A stretch of DNA of 64,000 bases. Origin: Sipunculus nudus (Eukaryota; Annelida; Sipuncula; Golfingiida; Sipunculidae). How positions within the stretch are numbered: position 1 is the stretch's first letter; each line of letters begins with the position of its first letter. Made by a program: the position numbers and the translations under genes. The notes beneath the pieces were generated by a model, which ran no database searches, had not been told where the DNA came from, and saw only the letters and a list, made by a program, of their open reading frames with translations. Positions 45,404-55,799 of this stretch are shown here, piece by piece. The stretch covers positions 47,432,695 to 47,496,694 of the forward strand of contig CM049316.1 in NCBI GenBank assembly GCA_026874595.1, read 5' to 3'.

Positions 45404-48400
45404 AGATAGCCTTGTTAAAGCGATACCAAATGACCGAAGAGGGTTATCGACACAAGTTTCGGACTTGTAGGCCTGAGCGAGGCGAAACGCCGAGTCAGTT
45501 TGCGGTGAGACTGAGTGGATACCTAGACCATTGGATAGGGATGGCAGGGGTCGGAGGTGACTACGACGGGGTAGTTAACCTGTTGATGTGTGAGCAGTTC
45601 GTAAACTGCTGTAGTAGGGATCTCTCTATGTTTTTGAAAGAGAGACGGTGTCGTGACTTTGATAGTATGGTAGACTTAGCCAAGAGTTATACGGAGGCTC
45701 ACGGTGTACACAGCCTTACAGCAGGTCCTCGTTATGGCAATAATGTGCCGCGTCCAGCGAAACCGGTATCTCAGCCTAGAGAGAAGCGAGAGGTTGAGCG
45801 CAGTCCGGGCGGTCAGACATTTAAGCCATCAGGAGGCATCAGATGTTATTTATGTAATGAACTGGGACATAAGGCGCGGGAATGTAAGACTAGTGCCCGG
45901 TCAAGGCCTAGGTCTTTCCCTCAAGTAGGGCGTGCTGCTGGCGATCAGCAGAGGTATAGGACTAATTTTAGCCCCCCGTATAACCCAAAACAGAAACCGG
46001 AGACTATGTCAATGGCAGTAGTCAAGGCGGAAACGGAGACAGTCGGTGCGGTGAAACCGGAAGTAGAGAGTCCGAGTCAGTTGTTAGGATTTGCTGCCCA
46101 GACAGAAGGCGGAATCTCGTTACCTGTGTGTGAAGGGCTGGTGAATGGTAAGTCAGCGAGGATGCTGCGGGATTCGGGATGTTCCTCGGCAGGAATACGT
46201 GAGTCATACGTGGAGCCGAATCAGTTCACCGGACACCAGGTCGAGTGTAGGTTGTTCGACGGGTCTGTAAGACAATTTCCTACGGCTAGGATTAATGTGG
46301 ACTGTGCGTACTTTGTCGGTACTATCGAGGCAATGGTGGTCGGGGATGCTGTATGTGATTTAGCGCTAGGTAACGTAGCGGGAGCGCGTGATCCGTATGA
46401 TCCGGACCCGACATGGAAGTCTGAGCGGTCCTCAGGCATAGTGTGTGACGGTGTAGAGTCACAAAAGGAGGTGTCGTCCGCGGTGGAGACACGGAGCGCT
46501 GCACGAGAGAAACAGATACCGACGCGTAGCTTGAATGTTGCAAGCCCAGTTGCCGATGTGAGTCCGGCCAAATTATTGAAGGCGCAGGAGGAGGATGGGT
46601 CTTTAGCGCCGTATTGGAGCCTAGCTAGAGAGGCTAGAAATGATAGTCCATTTAGAATTGAGGACGGATATTCAGTTCGGGTTGTGAGTGATAAACAGGG
46701 AGATCAAGATGGATCTCGAGTGGTGGTACCTCAGACGTTACGGTACGACGTAATGAGGATGGGCCACGAAGCGGTTATGGCGGGCCATCAGGGCATAGAC
46801 AAAACGCACGACCGCGTGAGAACTCAGTTTTTCTGGAAAGGGATGTATAATGACATTGCTGAGTTTTGCAAGTCCTGTCCCATTTGCCAGAAAACCATAC
46901 CGAAAGGCAAGGTGCCTGGAGCTACGTTAGGCCAGATGCCATTAATTGATGAGCCCTGGCGTAGAATTTCGATGGATCTGGTTGGGCCGATCCATCCAGC
47001 GTCTGAGAGAGGTCACAGGTATATTCTGACCGTTATGGATTATGCCACTAGATATCCGGAGGCTGTTGCTTTAAAGAACATAGATACAGTCTCTGTGGCT
47101 GATGCGCTAGTTGATATTTATGCGCGGTTAGGAGTGCCGTCAGAGGTGCTTACTGACATGGGAACACAATTTACGTCAGACCTCATGCGAGAAGTTAGCC
47201 GTGTTTTGTCTGTAAGACAGCTCACCACTACTCCTTACCATCCTATGTGCAACGGAATGGTGGAGAGATTCAATGGAACGTTAAAGTTAATGTTGAAACG
47301 GATGTGCGAGGAAAGACCGCGAGATTGGGATCGGTACCTCAGCGCCGTGCTTTTTGCGTACCGAGAAGCGCCACATGAGAGCACAGGGTTCTCACCCTTT
47401 GAGTTGCTCTATGGTAGGATCGTTAGAGGACCGATGCGGATTCTAAGGGATCTGTGGACCAAGCGAGATACTAGCGTCGAGACTAAAACCACGTACCAAT
47501 ACGTCCTGGACCTACAAGACAAACTAAGCGACACATGCGCGTTAGCTAGAGAGGCGTTGAACAAATCAGCGAACAGACACAAACTGTTATATGATAGAGG
47601 TAAATGCACGCGCAGGTTTGAGGCCGGAGACGAAGTTTTGTTGTTACTCCCGACGGAGCGGAACAAATTAATGGTACAGTGGAAAGGCCCCTATACTATT
47701 GTAAACAGGGTTGGGGACATAGACTATCGGATTAAGATTGGCGATAAGGTTAAAACCTTCCACGTGAATATGCTGAAACGGTACCATGATAGAAACGAGC
47801 CCCAGCATATTCTGGCAGCGGTAGCCAAGGGCGCACCTGATCCTATACATGATCCTGACGGTGTAGACGGGGAAACAGAGCCTCCCGTGTTCGGAGAGTT
47901 AAACCCAGAAGGGATTGATGAGGATGCCCACATGTCGTTACCGTCGTATGCGCGCCGCCAGACTGAGCGAGATGTTCAGGTAAATGCTGACCTAGGCAAG
48001 TGTCAGCGCCGTGAAATACTCAGTCTGCTTAGGCAATATGGGGATGTATTCACAGATGTACCCAAGCTTACCAATGTTGTAGAATGTAGCATTAAACTCT
48101 CATCTGATGTACCTGTAAAAACTAGGCCCTATAGGGTGCCTTTTGAACTGCGAGAGACAATGCGAACAGAAATCCAGGAAATGTTAAACTTAGGCATTAT
48201 TGAACAGTCAGATTCTAGCTATGCGTCCCCCTGTATCCTGCTTAGGAAACCTGATGGTAAGACTAGATTCGTGATAGACTACCGAAAGCTGAACCAATCA
48301 GTCGTGTTCGATCCTGAACCCATGCCGGATCCAGAAACACTTTTTGTCGAAGTCGCGAAAAGCCAGTATTTTACAAAGCTTGACCTGACGAAAGGTTACT

Positions 48401-49371
48401 GGCAGATCCCTGTTTCTGAGGAATCCAGGGATAAGACGGCCTTCGTTACACCCGATGGCCATTACCAATTTAGGGTTATGCCATTCGGCCTGGTAACTGC
48501 CGGAGCGGTTTTCACCCGCATGATGCGGAAAATGTTCAGCGACATGCCGAATGTAGTATGTTATGTAGATGACGTGTTAATACACGCAGAGACTTGGGAC
48601 GAGCACTTAAGAACTCTTAGAGAAGTGCTAGTTAGACTAGAATGTGCAAACTTAGCAGCTAAACCAGCTAAAACCTTCATAGGCTACCAGAGCCTAGAGT
48701 TTTTGGGACACCTTGTAGGCACGGGCAACTTGGCCACTAATCCAGTTTTGCTCAAGAGAATACAGAGCACTGATAGACCTAAGACAAAGAAGGCTTTGCG
48801 AGCATTCCTAGGTCTTACAGGGTACTATCGAAAATTCGTGCCAAACTATGCGGAAATAGCGGTGCCCTTGACTGATCTAATGCGTAAAGGTCAACCTAAC
48901 AAACTAGACTGGAAACCCGTACACGAGAACGCGTACTGTTCTCTAAAGGCTAAACTGTCAGACCCTCCCATACTGAAGCTACCTGATTTCAGTAAACGAT
49001 TTTATTTGAAATGTGATGCATCTGATGTGGGTATTGGCTGTATCCTGATGCAAAGACACGAGGGGATCATGCACCCAGTAGCTTATGCCAGTCGTAAACT
49101 ATTGCCCAGGGAGAGAAATTACTCCACCATCGAGAAAGAGTCATTAGCAATTGTATGGTCTGTACAGAAATTTGAGATGTACCTGGCTTGTAGACCGTTC
49201 ACCATTCAGACCGACCACAAACCATTAAAGTGTATTAGCAAATCAAAATGTGCTAATAAGAGAGTAATGAGATGGGCACTGGTTCTACAAGAGTTTAGAT
49301 TTGATATTGAAGCAGTGTCAGGTAAACTAAACCATGGACCTGATTTTCTTAGCAGACTGCCTGAGTGTTAG
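45385..49371 (+). CDS. gag C-terminus-PR-INT-RT-RNase H polyprotein of element B
   Basis: A 1,328-codon uninterrupted frame. Order by residue: capsid remainder (1-~110); zinc knuckle CYLCNELGHKAREC (154-167); aspartic protease with catalytic DSG at 263-265 and a later CDLALGN; integrase with HHCC zinc region (from H461) and core D531, D591, E627 (D,D-35-E), then a GPY-type domain (GPY at 768-770); reverse transcriptase (FVIDYRKLN, D near 965; YVDD at 1060-1063); RNase H (CDASD, D1211; then E and D residues in TIEKES and TDHKP; HGPDFLSR near the end). All catalytic residues checked are present. The first ATG at 45385 is not the natural start, because the capsid begins upstream in another frame. 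Integrase lies before RT, which defines the Gmr1-like arrangement. The stop is TAG-free: TAA/TAG do not occur until TAG at 49369-49371. Confidence 0.93.
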   Translation: MDYDKLKIALLKRYQMTEEGYRHKFRTCRPERGETPSQFAVRLSGYLDHWIGMAGVGGDYDGVVNLLMCEQFVNCCSRDLSMFLKERRCRDFDSMVDLAKSYTEAHGVHSLTAGPRYGNNVPRPAKPVSQPREKREVERSPGGQTFKPSGGIRCYLCNELGHKARECKTSARSRPRSFPQVGRAAGDQQRYRTNFSPPYNPKQKPETMSMAVVKAETETVGAVKPEVESPSQLLGFAAQTEGGISLPVCEGLVNGKSARMLRDSGCSSAGIRESYVEPNQFTGHQVECRLFDGSVRQFPTARINVDCAYFVGTIEAMVVGDAVCDLALGNVAGARDPYDPDPTWKSERSSGIVCDGVESQKEVSSAVETRSAAREKQIPTRSLNVASPVADVSPAKLLKAQEEDGSLAPYWSLAREARNDSPFRIEDGYSVRVVSDKQGDQDGSRVVVPQTLRYDVMRMGHEAVMAGHQGIDKTHDRVRTQFFWKGMYNDIAEFCKSCPICQKTIPKGKVPGATLGQMPLIDEPWRRISMDLVGPIHPASERGHRYILTVMDYATRYPEAVALKNIDTVSVADALVDIYARLGVPSEVLTDMGTQFTSDLMREVSRVLSVRQLTTTPYHPMCNGMVERFNGTLKLMLKRMCEERPRDWDRYLSAVLFAYREAPHESTGFSPFELLYGRIVRGPMRILRDLWTKRDTSVETKTTYQYVLDLQDKLSDTCALAREALNKSANRHKLLYDRGKCTRRFEAGDEVLLLLPTERNKLMVQWKGPYTIVNRVGDIDYRIKIGDKVKTFHVNMLKRYHDRNEPQHILAAVAKGAPDPIHDPDGVDGETEPPVFGELNPEGIDEDAHMSLPSYARRQTERDVQVNADLGKCQRREILSLLRQYGDVFTDVPKLTNVVECSIKLSSDVPVKTRPYRVPFELRETMRTEIQEMLNLGIIEQSDSSYASPCILLRKPDGKTRFVIDYRKLNQSVVFDPEPMPDPETLFVEVAKSQYFTKLDLTKGYWQIPVSEESRDKTAFVTPDGHYQFRVMPFGLVTAGAVFTRMMRKMFSDMPNVVCYVDDVLIHAETWDEHLRTLREVLVRLECANLAAKPAKTFIGYQSLEFLGHLVGTGNLATNPVLLKRIQSTDRPKTKKALRAFLGLTGYYRKFVPNYAEIAVPLTDLMRKGQPNKLDWKPVHENAYCSLKAKLSDPPILKLPDFSKRFYLKCDASDVGIGCILMQRHEGIMHPVAYASRKLLPRERNYSTIEKESLAIVWSVQKFEMYLACRPFTIQTDHKPLKCISKSKCANKRVMRWALVLQEFRFDIEAVSGKLNHGPDFLSRLPEC

Positions 49372-49565
49372 GATGTAATGAGCTTAATGTCTAGCCAGGT
49401 AAGTCTAAACATGTACAGGATTTTGCCCTGTGTCATAGACCGTGGGCATGTACTAATGACAACTTGTTACATGACTTTTATGTATTGCTATATGTAAATA
49501 TGTTTAGCTGGACCCTGTGAGATAGAACGATACGATGTATCGAGAAAATACCGTGTATTTTCTTT

Positions 49566-49577
49566 AAAAGGAGGGGG
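49566..49577 (+). other. Polypurine tract of element B
   Basis: AAAAGGAGGGGG followed by TGA and then the TGTCACC start of the 3' LTR. It primes plus-strand DNA synthesis in LTR retrotransposons. Between the stop codon and this tract (49372-49565) no further coding capacity (no env-like frame) is present. Confidence 0.8.
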
Positions 49578-49580
49578 TGA

Positions 49581-50704
49581 TGTCACCAGACAATAGGTGA
49601 CAATATGTACGGTGTTTTGTATCATAGTTTAACGAAGTCTGTTCTCTATTGATATTGACGTGAAGCGTCATCCTAAAGCGTTGACAGGTCTTGATTGTAT
49701 ATATATATTGTGTATTCTTGTATGAAATCCCATCGGCTATCAGCTGATTTATCCGTGTCACGCATCGTGTGTGGGTCGCCATGGTGACGCTAACAGTCAA
49801 ACTAGGTCACATATATCCTTATATGGGACACTTGAGAAATAAGCCAATCAGAGAACCGGATTGCCGTACACAGTGAACAGGCGATTGTGACGTCAGACTT
49901 CAAGAAGAGACGCTGAATGTTGGTTCAGTTGGGTCTTGAAGCTTGAGGTGGCAGCACGCACGCACGAACATTGAAACGCCAGGAACGGCATAGAAGCAAG
50001 CTTCTACATGAGGCAAAGACCCAGCTCATGAGAACTCAGCCGTGCTGCCGACAGAGCTTCGTATTGGCGACAAAGTGAAATTAAGAGCGCTCGTCACCTG
50101 CCGGCCTAGTTCAGCTTGACCTAAATACATAACCGCCGTAAGCCGTGAAACCATTGCTACACGAGCAAGGTCAAGGACTCTAAGCTCTACGTAAACAAAG
50201 AGCGCTATTGCATTCATGTGAACGTAAACCTACCCGGGTCGCTGACAAGCAAGATCAGTTGAAGATCGCTAAACTCAGAAAGACTAGATCTATATGGTAC
50301 TAACCATACGCTAGATTCTACACAAAACAGTAACCAGAGATCTCTGAAGGAACTGGACTTTATGGTTTTTTTATACAAACCATGGACTCAGTAAATATCC
50401 TGTAATCTTAATGTGAAGAACTGTCGTATTGACACATCAACGCACACACTCACATTTGTGTCTCTGTAAGTATTGTCTTGAATTACATTTGTGAATTTAA
50501 CCTGATGTCTCATAGTTTCTATTGATCTGGGTGTATGATTGTCTGGTATTTTAATACACGTCCTTAAAAGAACCTGGAAATGTCACCTGTAATGACCGGG
50601 ATCTAATTTCTTGATGAGTGAAATCAAGTGGCGAGCGTAAACCCATCGTATGGTTTTATAGGATATATCCGTTGTAAAGTTTTCACGTTTAGTTAGGGGT
50701 GACA
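49581..50704 (+). repeat. 3' LTR of element B
   Basis: 1,124 bp, the same length as the 5' LTR, with two visible differences. It is followed directly by the target duplication CCCAG and the rest of the LTR of element A. Confidence 0.95.
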
Positions 50705-51130
50705 CCCAGCCTGGTGAACTATACATCTGTGAAGGTTAGGTATTGTGAACGTATTTTATACACAGTACGGGCCGTGACATTGCGAGGAACCTCAACATTG
50801 GCTTGATTTAATATCTCGGCCCACCGCTTTAAGATCATGGCGGACAATCGGCCCCTGGAACAGGTGATACGGGGACCCGTGGATTGAAAGTATAATTGTG
50901 TGTTATTAATCATAACGAGTCTGGTATAACTGTAATTTGTTATGATTTATTGTCAATAATTATTCTATTCAAGCTACTGTCTTCGTGTCTACTTTCGTTG
51001 GAATCGGAGTGACCGCTACACAGAACAGTTATGAATTTTTGCCCTGTTTTGTCATCTAAAATACCGTTAGTCGTTACCCCCGAAGTCCGAACCCGCATAG
51101 CGCTGGGAAGTTAAACCCCGGTTCGCTACA

Positions 51131-52738
51131 CAAGAATTTCATGGATTAAACACTTGGCAGTGGAACCAACCAAATTATTTGCGGACGATCTCTATACAGG
51201 CAAGCTATACGCAAAAAGAAATACATATCTGTAGTTATTCTTTGTTAGATCTGTGGTCTTGCGATGTCAGAACGCCATCGATAAACTGACCAATCATGCA
51301 AAAAGCCTGCATTTCAGGGCGGTCGTCGTTTACAGAAATCAGTAGCAGCACCTGATAATCACCGGTGGTGGGGGTGGGGTGTCTGTCATACACATTGAGC
51401 GAAAAATATTTTGACGAATTGTGTTGCTCTTTTCTTGGAAAGTTTAAGAATTTTTATTCTTGAACCCTTGAATTCCCGAAATTCCAGGATATTTAAACAG
51501 CCTGAAACAACTTGAAACGCCCTTTTTCAACGATTCTTTATACTCTAACACCAGTCTTGTTAAAATACAGACGTTTACACTCGTGTATACAATGAGTACT
51601 ACCTATAAATGCCCGTGTCTTTTGATTTTCAAATATGGCCTGCATGATCTTTTATGTAACGTGAATAAAAACAATAAACACCCAGGCCTATGTAGGAATT
51701 ATTTAACTTTAAAATATAATTCTATTATAACTGTACTGCGGGATGAATCCGCCTGGCCGCATAGCCAATGTTCAATATACGTATCAAGTATCAGTTTTAA
51801 CTTTTAGAGTTCAAAACTTAAATTAAAGATACATTTACCTGTACTGTTAACTCTGTTATTAACAGTTTAATTATCCACTACCTACAGACAATTGTTGTAT
51901 ATTGTGACAAATCATTTGAAATTAAATTATATATATTTAAATTATATCATTACTTGAAATTTATTAAGATACTTTATTGAATAACAAATAGTCGTAAGTT
52001 CATAAATAAAAACTCGCAAAGTGCATAATCACTATAATTCTGAAATGATTTTGATGTAGCCTTGAAATAAAGTATGCTTTTAACTTAAGAGGATTTTTTA
52101 ATTAAACAAAGTCAGTTCGTCCAAACAGTGGATTTTTATGTGAAAATATTAAACATGCCCTACCTACATATATAGGCTTAACTCATGAATTACGCTTTTT
52201 TAGTAAAGACTGAAGTGCCTTGCATGCAGCAGTACCATGCATATGTCAATAGCTCTATTAGGTGTACCTGCTGTCATATGCGTTAACAAGAGGTGGAATT
52301 ATAAATGTGACAAGGTATTGTATACGTTGAGAATGGAATAACACTCACCAAATAAAGTTTTTTTCCCCAAGCTGAGTATAAAGTAATCATGAATCGTGTT
52401 TACATGAATGATTAAAGTTTAATTTCACACATTATGTGTATCCTGTAAATTGTTTATAGTTACAATTTATTCGTTTTATTCTTTTCTGTTTACTTCATGA
52501 TGAAATATAATTGTTTGAGCTTCGAGCGATAATTTGATTTACATTAGCAAAGAGATGTCTGCTCTTTAATATGTGGGTGAAAAATTCCCTGCCAGTGAAT
52601 CCATATAATTGTGTTGTGGTCAAATACAAGCCTGTAACAAGGACATTTGACACGATATATTTCAATATGTCATCCAGGTTTGTAATGTTTTGTTAGAGGG
52701 GCGGCAATTTATAAAACCGCCCCGGGCGGCCATGAGGC
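51131..52738. other. Right part of the hAT element
   Basis: AT-rich, without a transposase or any frame longer than 74 codons (51583-51807, no domain). It begins with a part-unit of the ~157-base internal repeat and ends in the GC-rich subterminal block next to the right terminal repeat. Confidence 0.6.
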
Positions 52739-52752
52739 TAGGTACGCCGCTG

Positions 52753-53760
52753 CCAGGAGCTCCCAGAATAAAGGTTACCATAAGCTAATTTCAGGTTTTC
52801 ATGAAGATTTGCCCAAGACTTCCCTGGATTTTAAGTTAGAAGATTCTAAGTCTAGCGGATACAAATTGTGCCCTACTTGATTGTCTGGTTGCAAAAAATC
52901 ATGTGTTGGCCGGACGTTCACAGAATATAGGTCACCATGACCAAGTTACAGATTTCAAAGGAGATTTGCCCAGGTCCTCCCTGGATATTGCCTTAAAAGC
53001 TAAAAGGCCTAACGGATACTATTTGGGACCTGCCTGACTGTCTGGGTGCTCAAAATTATATTTTTGGCTAGTCTTCTCAGTATATGGGTCACCATGACCT
53101 AGGTTCAGGTATCCAAGAAGATTTTTCCCAGAACATCCAATGATAATGTGTTAGAAGTTTCCGTACTCAACAGATCAAATTTGAGCCCATCTGACTTTCA
53201 GGATGCTAAAATTGTGGGTTTTTTTCCATGTAAACGGCCTGTAGCTTGCAGAATTCAGGTCACCATGGCCTAATTTCAGGTTTCCAAGAAGATTTGCCTC
53301 CATCGATGTACAAGTAGAAGTTTCTAGGTCAAACTGTTACGGTTTGTGCCCTGTTAACAGGCTGCTTCATTTGAAGGTCTCAAAAATAGAGAAAAAATAT
53401 TTGTGTACCCAGGAACCGTGACTGATGAAACTTTCCAAGTTCAAAATGCAAACAAAAAATTATGTCAATCAATGCATCAGTTTTTCAGATAGTGGAGTTT
53501 TTTAATCATTTTTTAATTATTCTGTAGTGCACAAACAGGCCCCATTACTCAGATAATATTGGTCACAGTGACCTAATGTCACTTGTCCTTGGAGATTTTT
53601 TCAGGAATCCCCAAGGATGTAAAGTTAGAAGATTCTAGGTCCAACAGTTAGTATTTTTGTCCTTTTTATGGACAACTGGACAGACGGATGGCTGGCTGGC
53701 TGGATAGGCAAAAGAGTGATCACTATAGCCCAGATGAGTTTCAGTCAGCTGAGCTGAAAA
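52753..53760. repeat. Host ~157-170-bp tandem array, right part, with palindromic GGTCAnnnTGACC sites
   Basis: Units start near 52774, 52931, 53088, 53259, ~53420 and 53562 (spacing 157, 157, 171, then ~303 for two). Shared words are GGTCACCATGACCTA, TTTCAGGTTTCCAAGAAGATT, AAGTTAGAAG..TCTAGGTC and TGCTCAAAAT. GGTCACCATGACC is perfect at 52930-52942 and 53087-53099, has one mismatch at 53258-53270, and GGTCACAGTGACC is perfect at 53561-53573. No coding potential. Confidence 0.8.
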
Positions 53761-54477
53761 CTATTTTATCATAAAGAGAAGAGCTTCCAGTGTCTCACCA
53801 TGTTTTTCAGGGAACAATATTTTTTTCTATATCTATTTGGATAAATCTGTATGATAAAACATGTAATTAAAATATTTATTCAATAATATAAACTATAATT
53901 GGAAATTCAATGTCTGCATTTACACTTCAGTGAACATACACTGCATGTAGAAATAAAATGGATAAACTAGTCAGATATTTTATTATTTCTATAAACAGTG
54001 TATAATACTGCCTGCATGCTTACAACAAACCTGACCAATACATAATAATACAGAACCTGCTCCTGTACTGACGTGTGTACGTACTGTACGATCTTAAGTA
54101 AAAAAAACTAGTGCCAAGATCTTACAAAACTACTTCAAATAAGAACATCAGGGAAACTAACCCCACATCCTTGATTCTTTTATAAATATTTATCCCTTGA
54201 CAGTAACTCTCTTGAACACAAACTTCACATCTAATGCCTGATAATATCTCAAAAATCTGTTTAAAATGACAAAATCATACAGAAACTGTGCAATAAAACC
54301 TAGTCCTGTTTTTTCTTTTTTTTATTTTAGTGCCATTGGATATAAAGCAACTTCATATTAATGACCTTGACAGAGGCAAATTATTTATTTTCCTATAATA
54401 ACGACTCAACTGAGAAAAGTGTTACCAAATACAGTGAAGTCTCACTACCAGAACCACCTATGGGACCGGCCAAAGTG
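53761..54477. other. Non-coding stretch, nothing identified
   Basis: AT-rich; nothing recognised on either strand. Confidence 0.5.
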
Positions 54478-54990
54478 GTTATGTTTGTGGGGTAGAAGTG
54501 TTAGCGGGATGGTCATGTTTGTGGGGTGGTAGTGTTAGCAGGGTGGTCATGTTTGTGGGGTGGTCGTGTTTGTGAGGTGGTAGAGTCAGCCGGGTGGTCA
54601 TGTTTGTGGGATGACTAAGTGTTTGTTGGGGTGGTAGTGTTAGCAGGGTGGTCATGTTTGTAGGGTGGTAGCGTTTGTGGGGTGGTCGTGTTTGTGGGGT
54701 TGTCATGTTTGTAGGGTGGTAGCATTTGTGGGGTGGTCGTCTTTGTGGGGTTGTCATGTTTGTAGGGTGGTAGCGTTTGTGGGGTGATCGTGTTTGTAGG
54801 GTTGTCATGTTTGTAGGGTAGTAGTGTTTGTGGAGCGGTCATTTTTTGTGGGTTGGTAGTGTTAGCAGGGTGGTCATGTTTGTAGGGTGGTAGTGTTTGT
54901 GGGGTGGTCGTGTTTGTGGGGTTGTCATGTTTGTAGGGTAGTAGTGCTTGTGGAGCGGTCATTTTTTGTGGGTTGGTAGTGTTAGCCGGA
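54478..54990. repeat. G-rich minisatellite, 17-bp monomer in 51-bp units
   Basis: Monomers near GTTTGTGGGGTGGTCGT (17 bases) alternate in a 51-base higher-order unit (TAGGGTGGTAG starts at 54661 and 54712). The minus strand reads as long His/Pro/Thr-rich frames (54479-54962) because 51 is divisible by three; these are repeat artefacts. GGGG and GGG runs occur in nearly every monomer of the plus strand. Confidence 0.93.
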
Positions 54991-55799
54991 ATTTTAATTA
55001 GGATTTACACGAGTCAAGACCAGTAAGTATACTAAGGTGAGCCTTGCCTTTGTGGGAGAGTGCTGTTAGAACATTATTGTCTTTTTTTGTACAAAGAATA
55101 AATGCAATCCCAAACGTTCAGGATCAGTGGCAAGCCAAAATGGTATACTACATGTCAACATCTAGAATGATAAAGGTTGATGACAAGTTGGCAGCTGGAT
55201 TAAGGACGAAGATTTTATACCCATTTTATACCCAGTCAAAGGCAATGTGAAGGGTAAAAATTTGACCTTGGAAATAAAAATATATCATGTATGTTCAAAG
55301 ATTGATATTTTATATGATATCAGATCTTTCCAACAGTCCCAGTTCACAAAACTTTTAGTTAATAAGATTGTGTGTGCATAATATTTGCTATAATTAATTC
55401 ACATAATGACTGGTATTTTGTTATTATTATTGTATTGGTCTTTTGTATCATGAGATCGTGAAAACAGAACCCTCGAGTAGACTGAAAGTTTGAAACAGTG
55501 AAAATCATTAAATTTTAACCCCACGAATACAAAGCCAACCACAGTATATATCACTTTTTCACCAAGGAGATGACCCTATTCTCTGAAAGTTTGTATAAAT
55601 AGTAGAAATCTGTGGAATAAATTGTAAAAGGCTCTATATAATAAACATGGATGAAATATTTGTAAATATTGTCATTAAGTAAATAGAATACTGATTGCTT
55701 TTGAGTACCAATATTTAACATTTTTTTTAAGTATGTAACCTGCTGCATAACTATATTGATTGTTAACCTGTGAGTGTAAAACTTCACTGAGTGACACAG
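54991..55799. other. Non-coding or intronic stretch
   Basis: A 68-codon plus-strand frame (55044-55250) ends in a short region of protein-like composition, but no domain, splice site or homologue is recognised. If the minus-strand gene continues to the left, this would be intron. Confidence 0.4.

Larger units (their letters stand above)
43097..50704 (+). mobile_element. Gmr1-like Ty3/gypsy retrotransposon B, nearly intact
   Basis: 7,608 bp flanked by the 5-bp duplication CCCAG (43092-43096 and 50705-50709). It has two 1,124-bp LTRs, a primer-binding site, gag, a long gag-pol frame and a polypurine tract. The pol order is protease, integrase, reverse transcriptase, RNase H, the arrangement described for Gmr1-like elements and otherwise typical of Ty1/copia, although the RT and integrase motifs are Ty3/gypsy-like. 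LTRs differ at two positions by eye. The only visible lesion is a frameshift in gag. It inserted into the 3' LTR of element A. Confidence 0.93.
36026..51130 (+). mobile_element. Ty3/gypsy LTR retrotransposon A (decayed, contains nested element B)
   Basis: Structure: 5' LTR 36026-36619, leader, gag, pol, and a 3' LTR (42944-51130) broken by element B. The domain order in pol is the canonical Ty3/gypsy one, RT-RNase H-integrase. It carries at least four nonsense codons, has lost its protease, and lacks its own 3' polypurine tract. Its two LTRs differ by about eight substitutions plus small indels in ~575 compared bases by eye (~1.4%), so it is older than element B. A truncated second copy abuts its left LTR. 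It is dead as an autonomous element. Confidence 0.9.
42944..51130 (+). repeat. 3' LTR of gypsy A, split by element B
   Basis: The LTR parts are 42944-43096 and 50705-51130 (the first five bases of the latter are duplicated target). Relative to the left copy, 40 bases equal to 36001-36040 are missing at the 42943/42944 junction: this removes the polypurine tract and the first 15 bases of the LTR. The right end GGTTCGCTACA is intact at 51130. Confidence 0.88.
34499..52752. mobile_element. Non-autonomous hAT-type transposon, interrupted by retroelements
   Basis: The left end CAGTGGCGTACCTA (34499-34512) and right end TAGGTACGCCGCTG (52739-52752) are 14-bp inverted repeats with one mismatch. They are flanked by the exact 8-bp direct repeat CCAGGAGC (34491-34498 and 52753-52760). 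CAG...CTG ends and an 8-bp duplication are hAT hallmarks. Both ends carry GC-rich subterminal blocks (CCGCCCCGGGCGG). Without the nested retroelements the transposon is about 2.0 kb (34499-34917 plus 51131-52752). No transposase is visible, so it depended on a related element. Inside the left part a ~157-base unit repeats. Confidence 0.85.

Noticed and set aside
49372-49565. env-like gene downstream of pol in element B
   Set aside because: Only ~190 bases separate the stop codon and the polypurine tract; no frame of useful length.
54479-54962. His/Thr/Pro-rich proteins on the minus strand
   Set aside because: Artefact of the 51-base in-frame repeat.
55044-55250. 68-codon plus-strand frame near the candidate gene
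   Set aside because: No homologue recognised, no splice sites, opposite strand to the better-supported exons.
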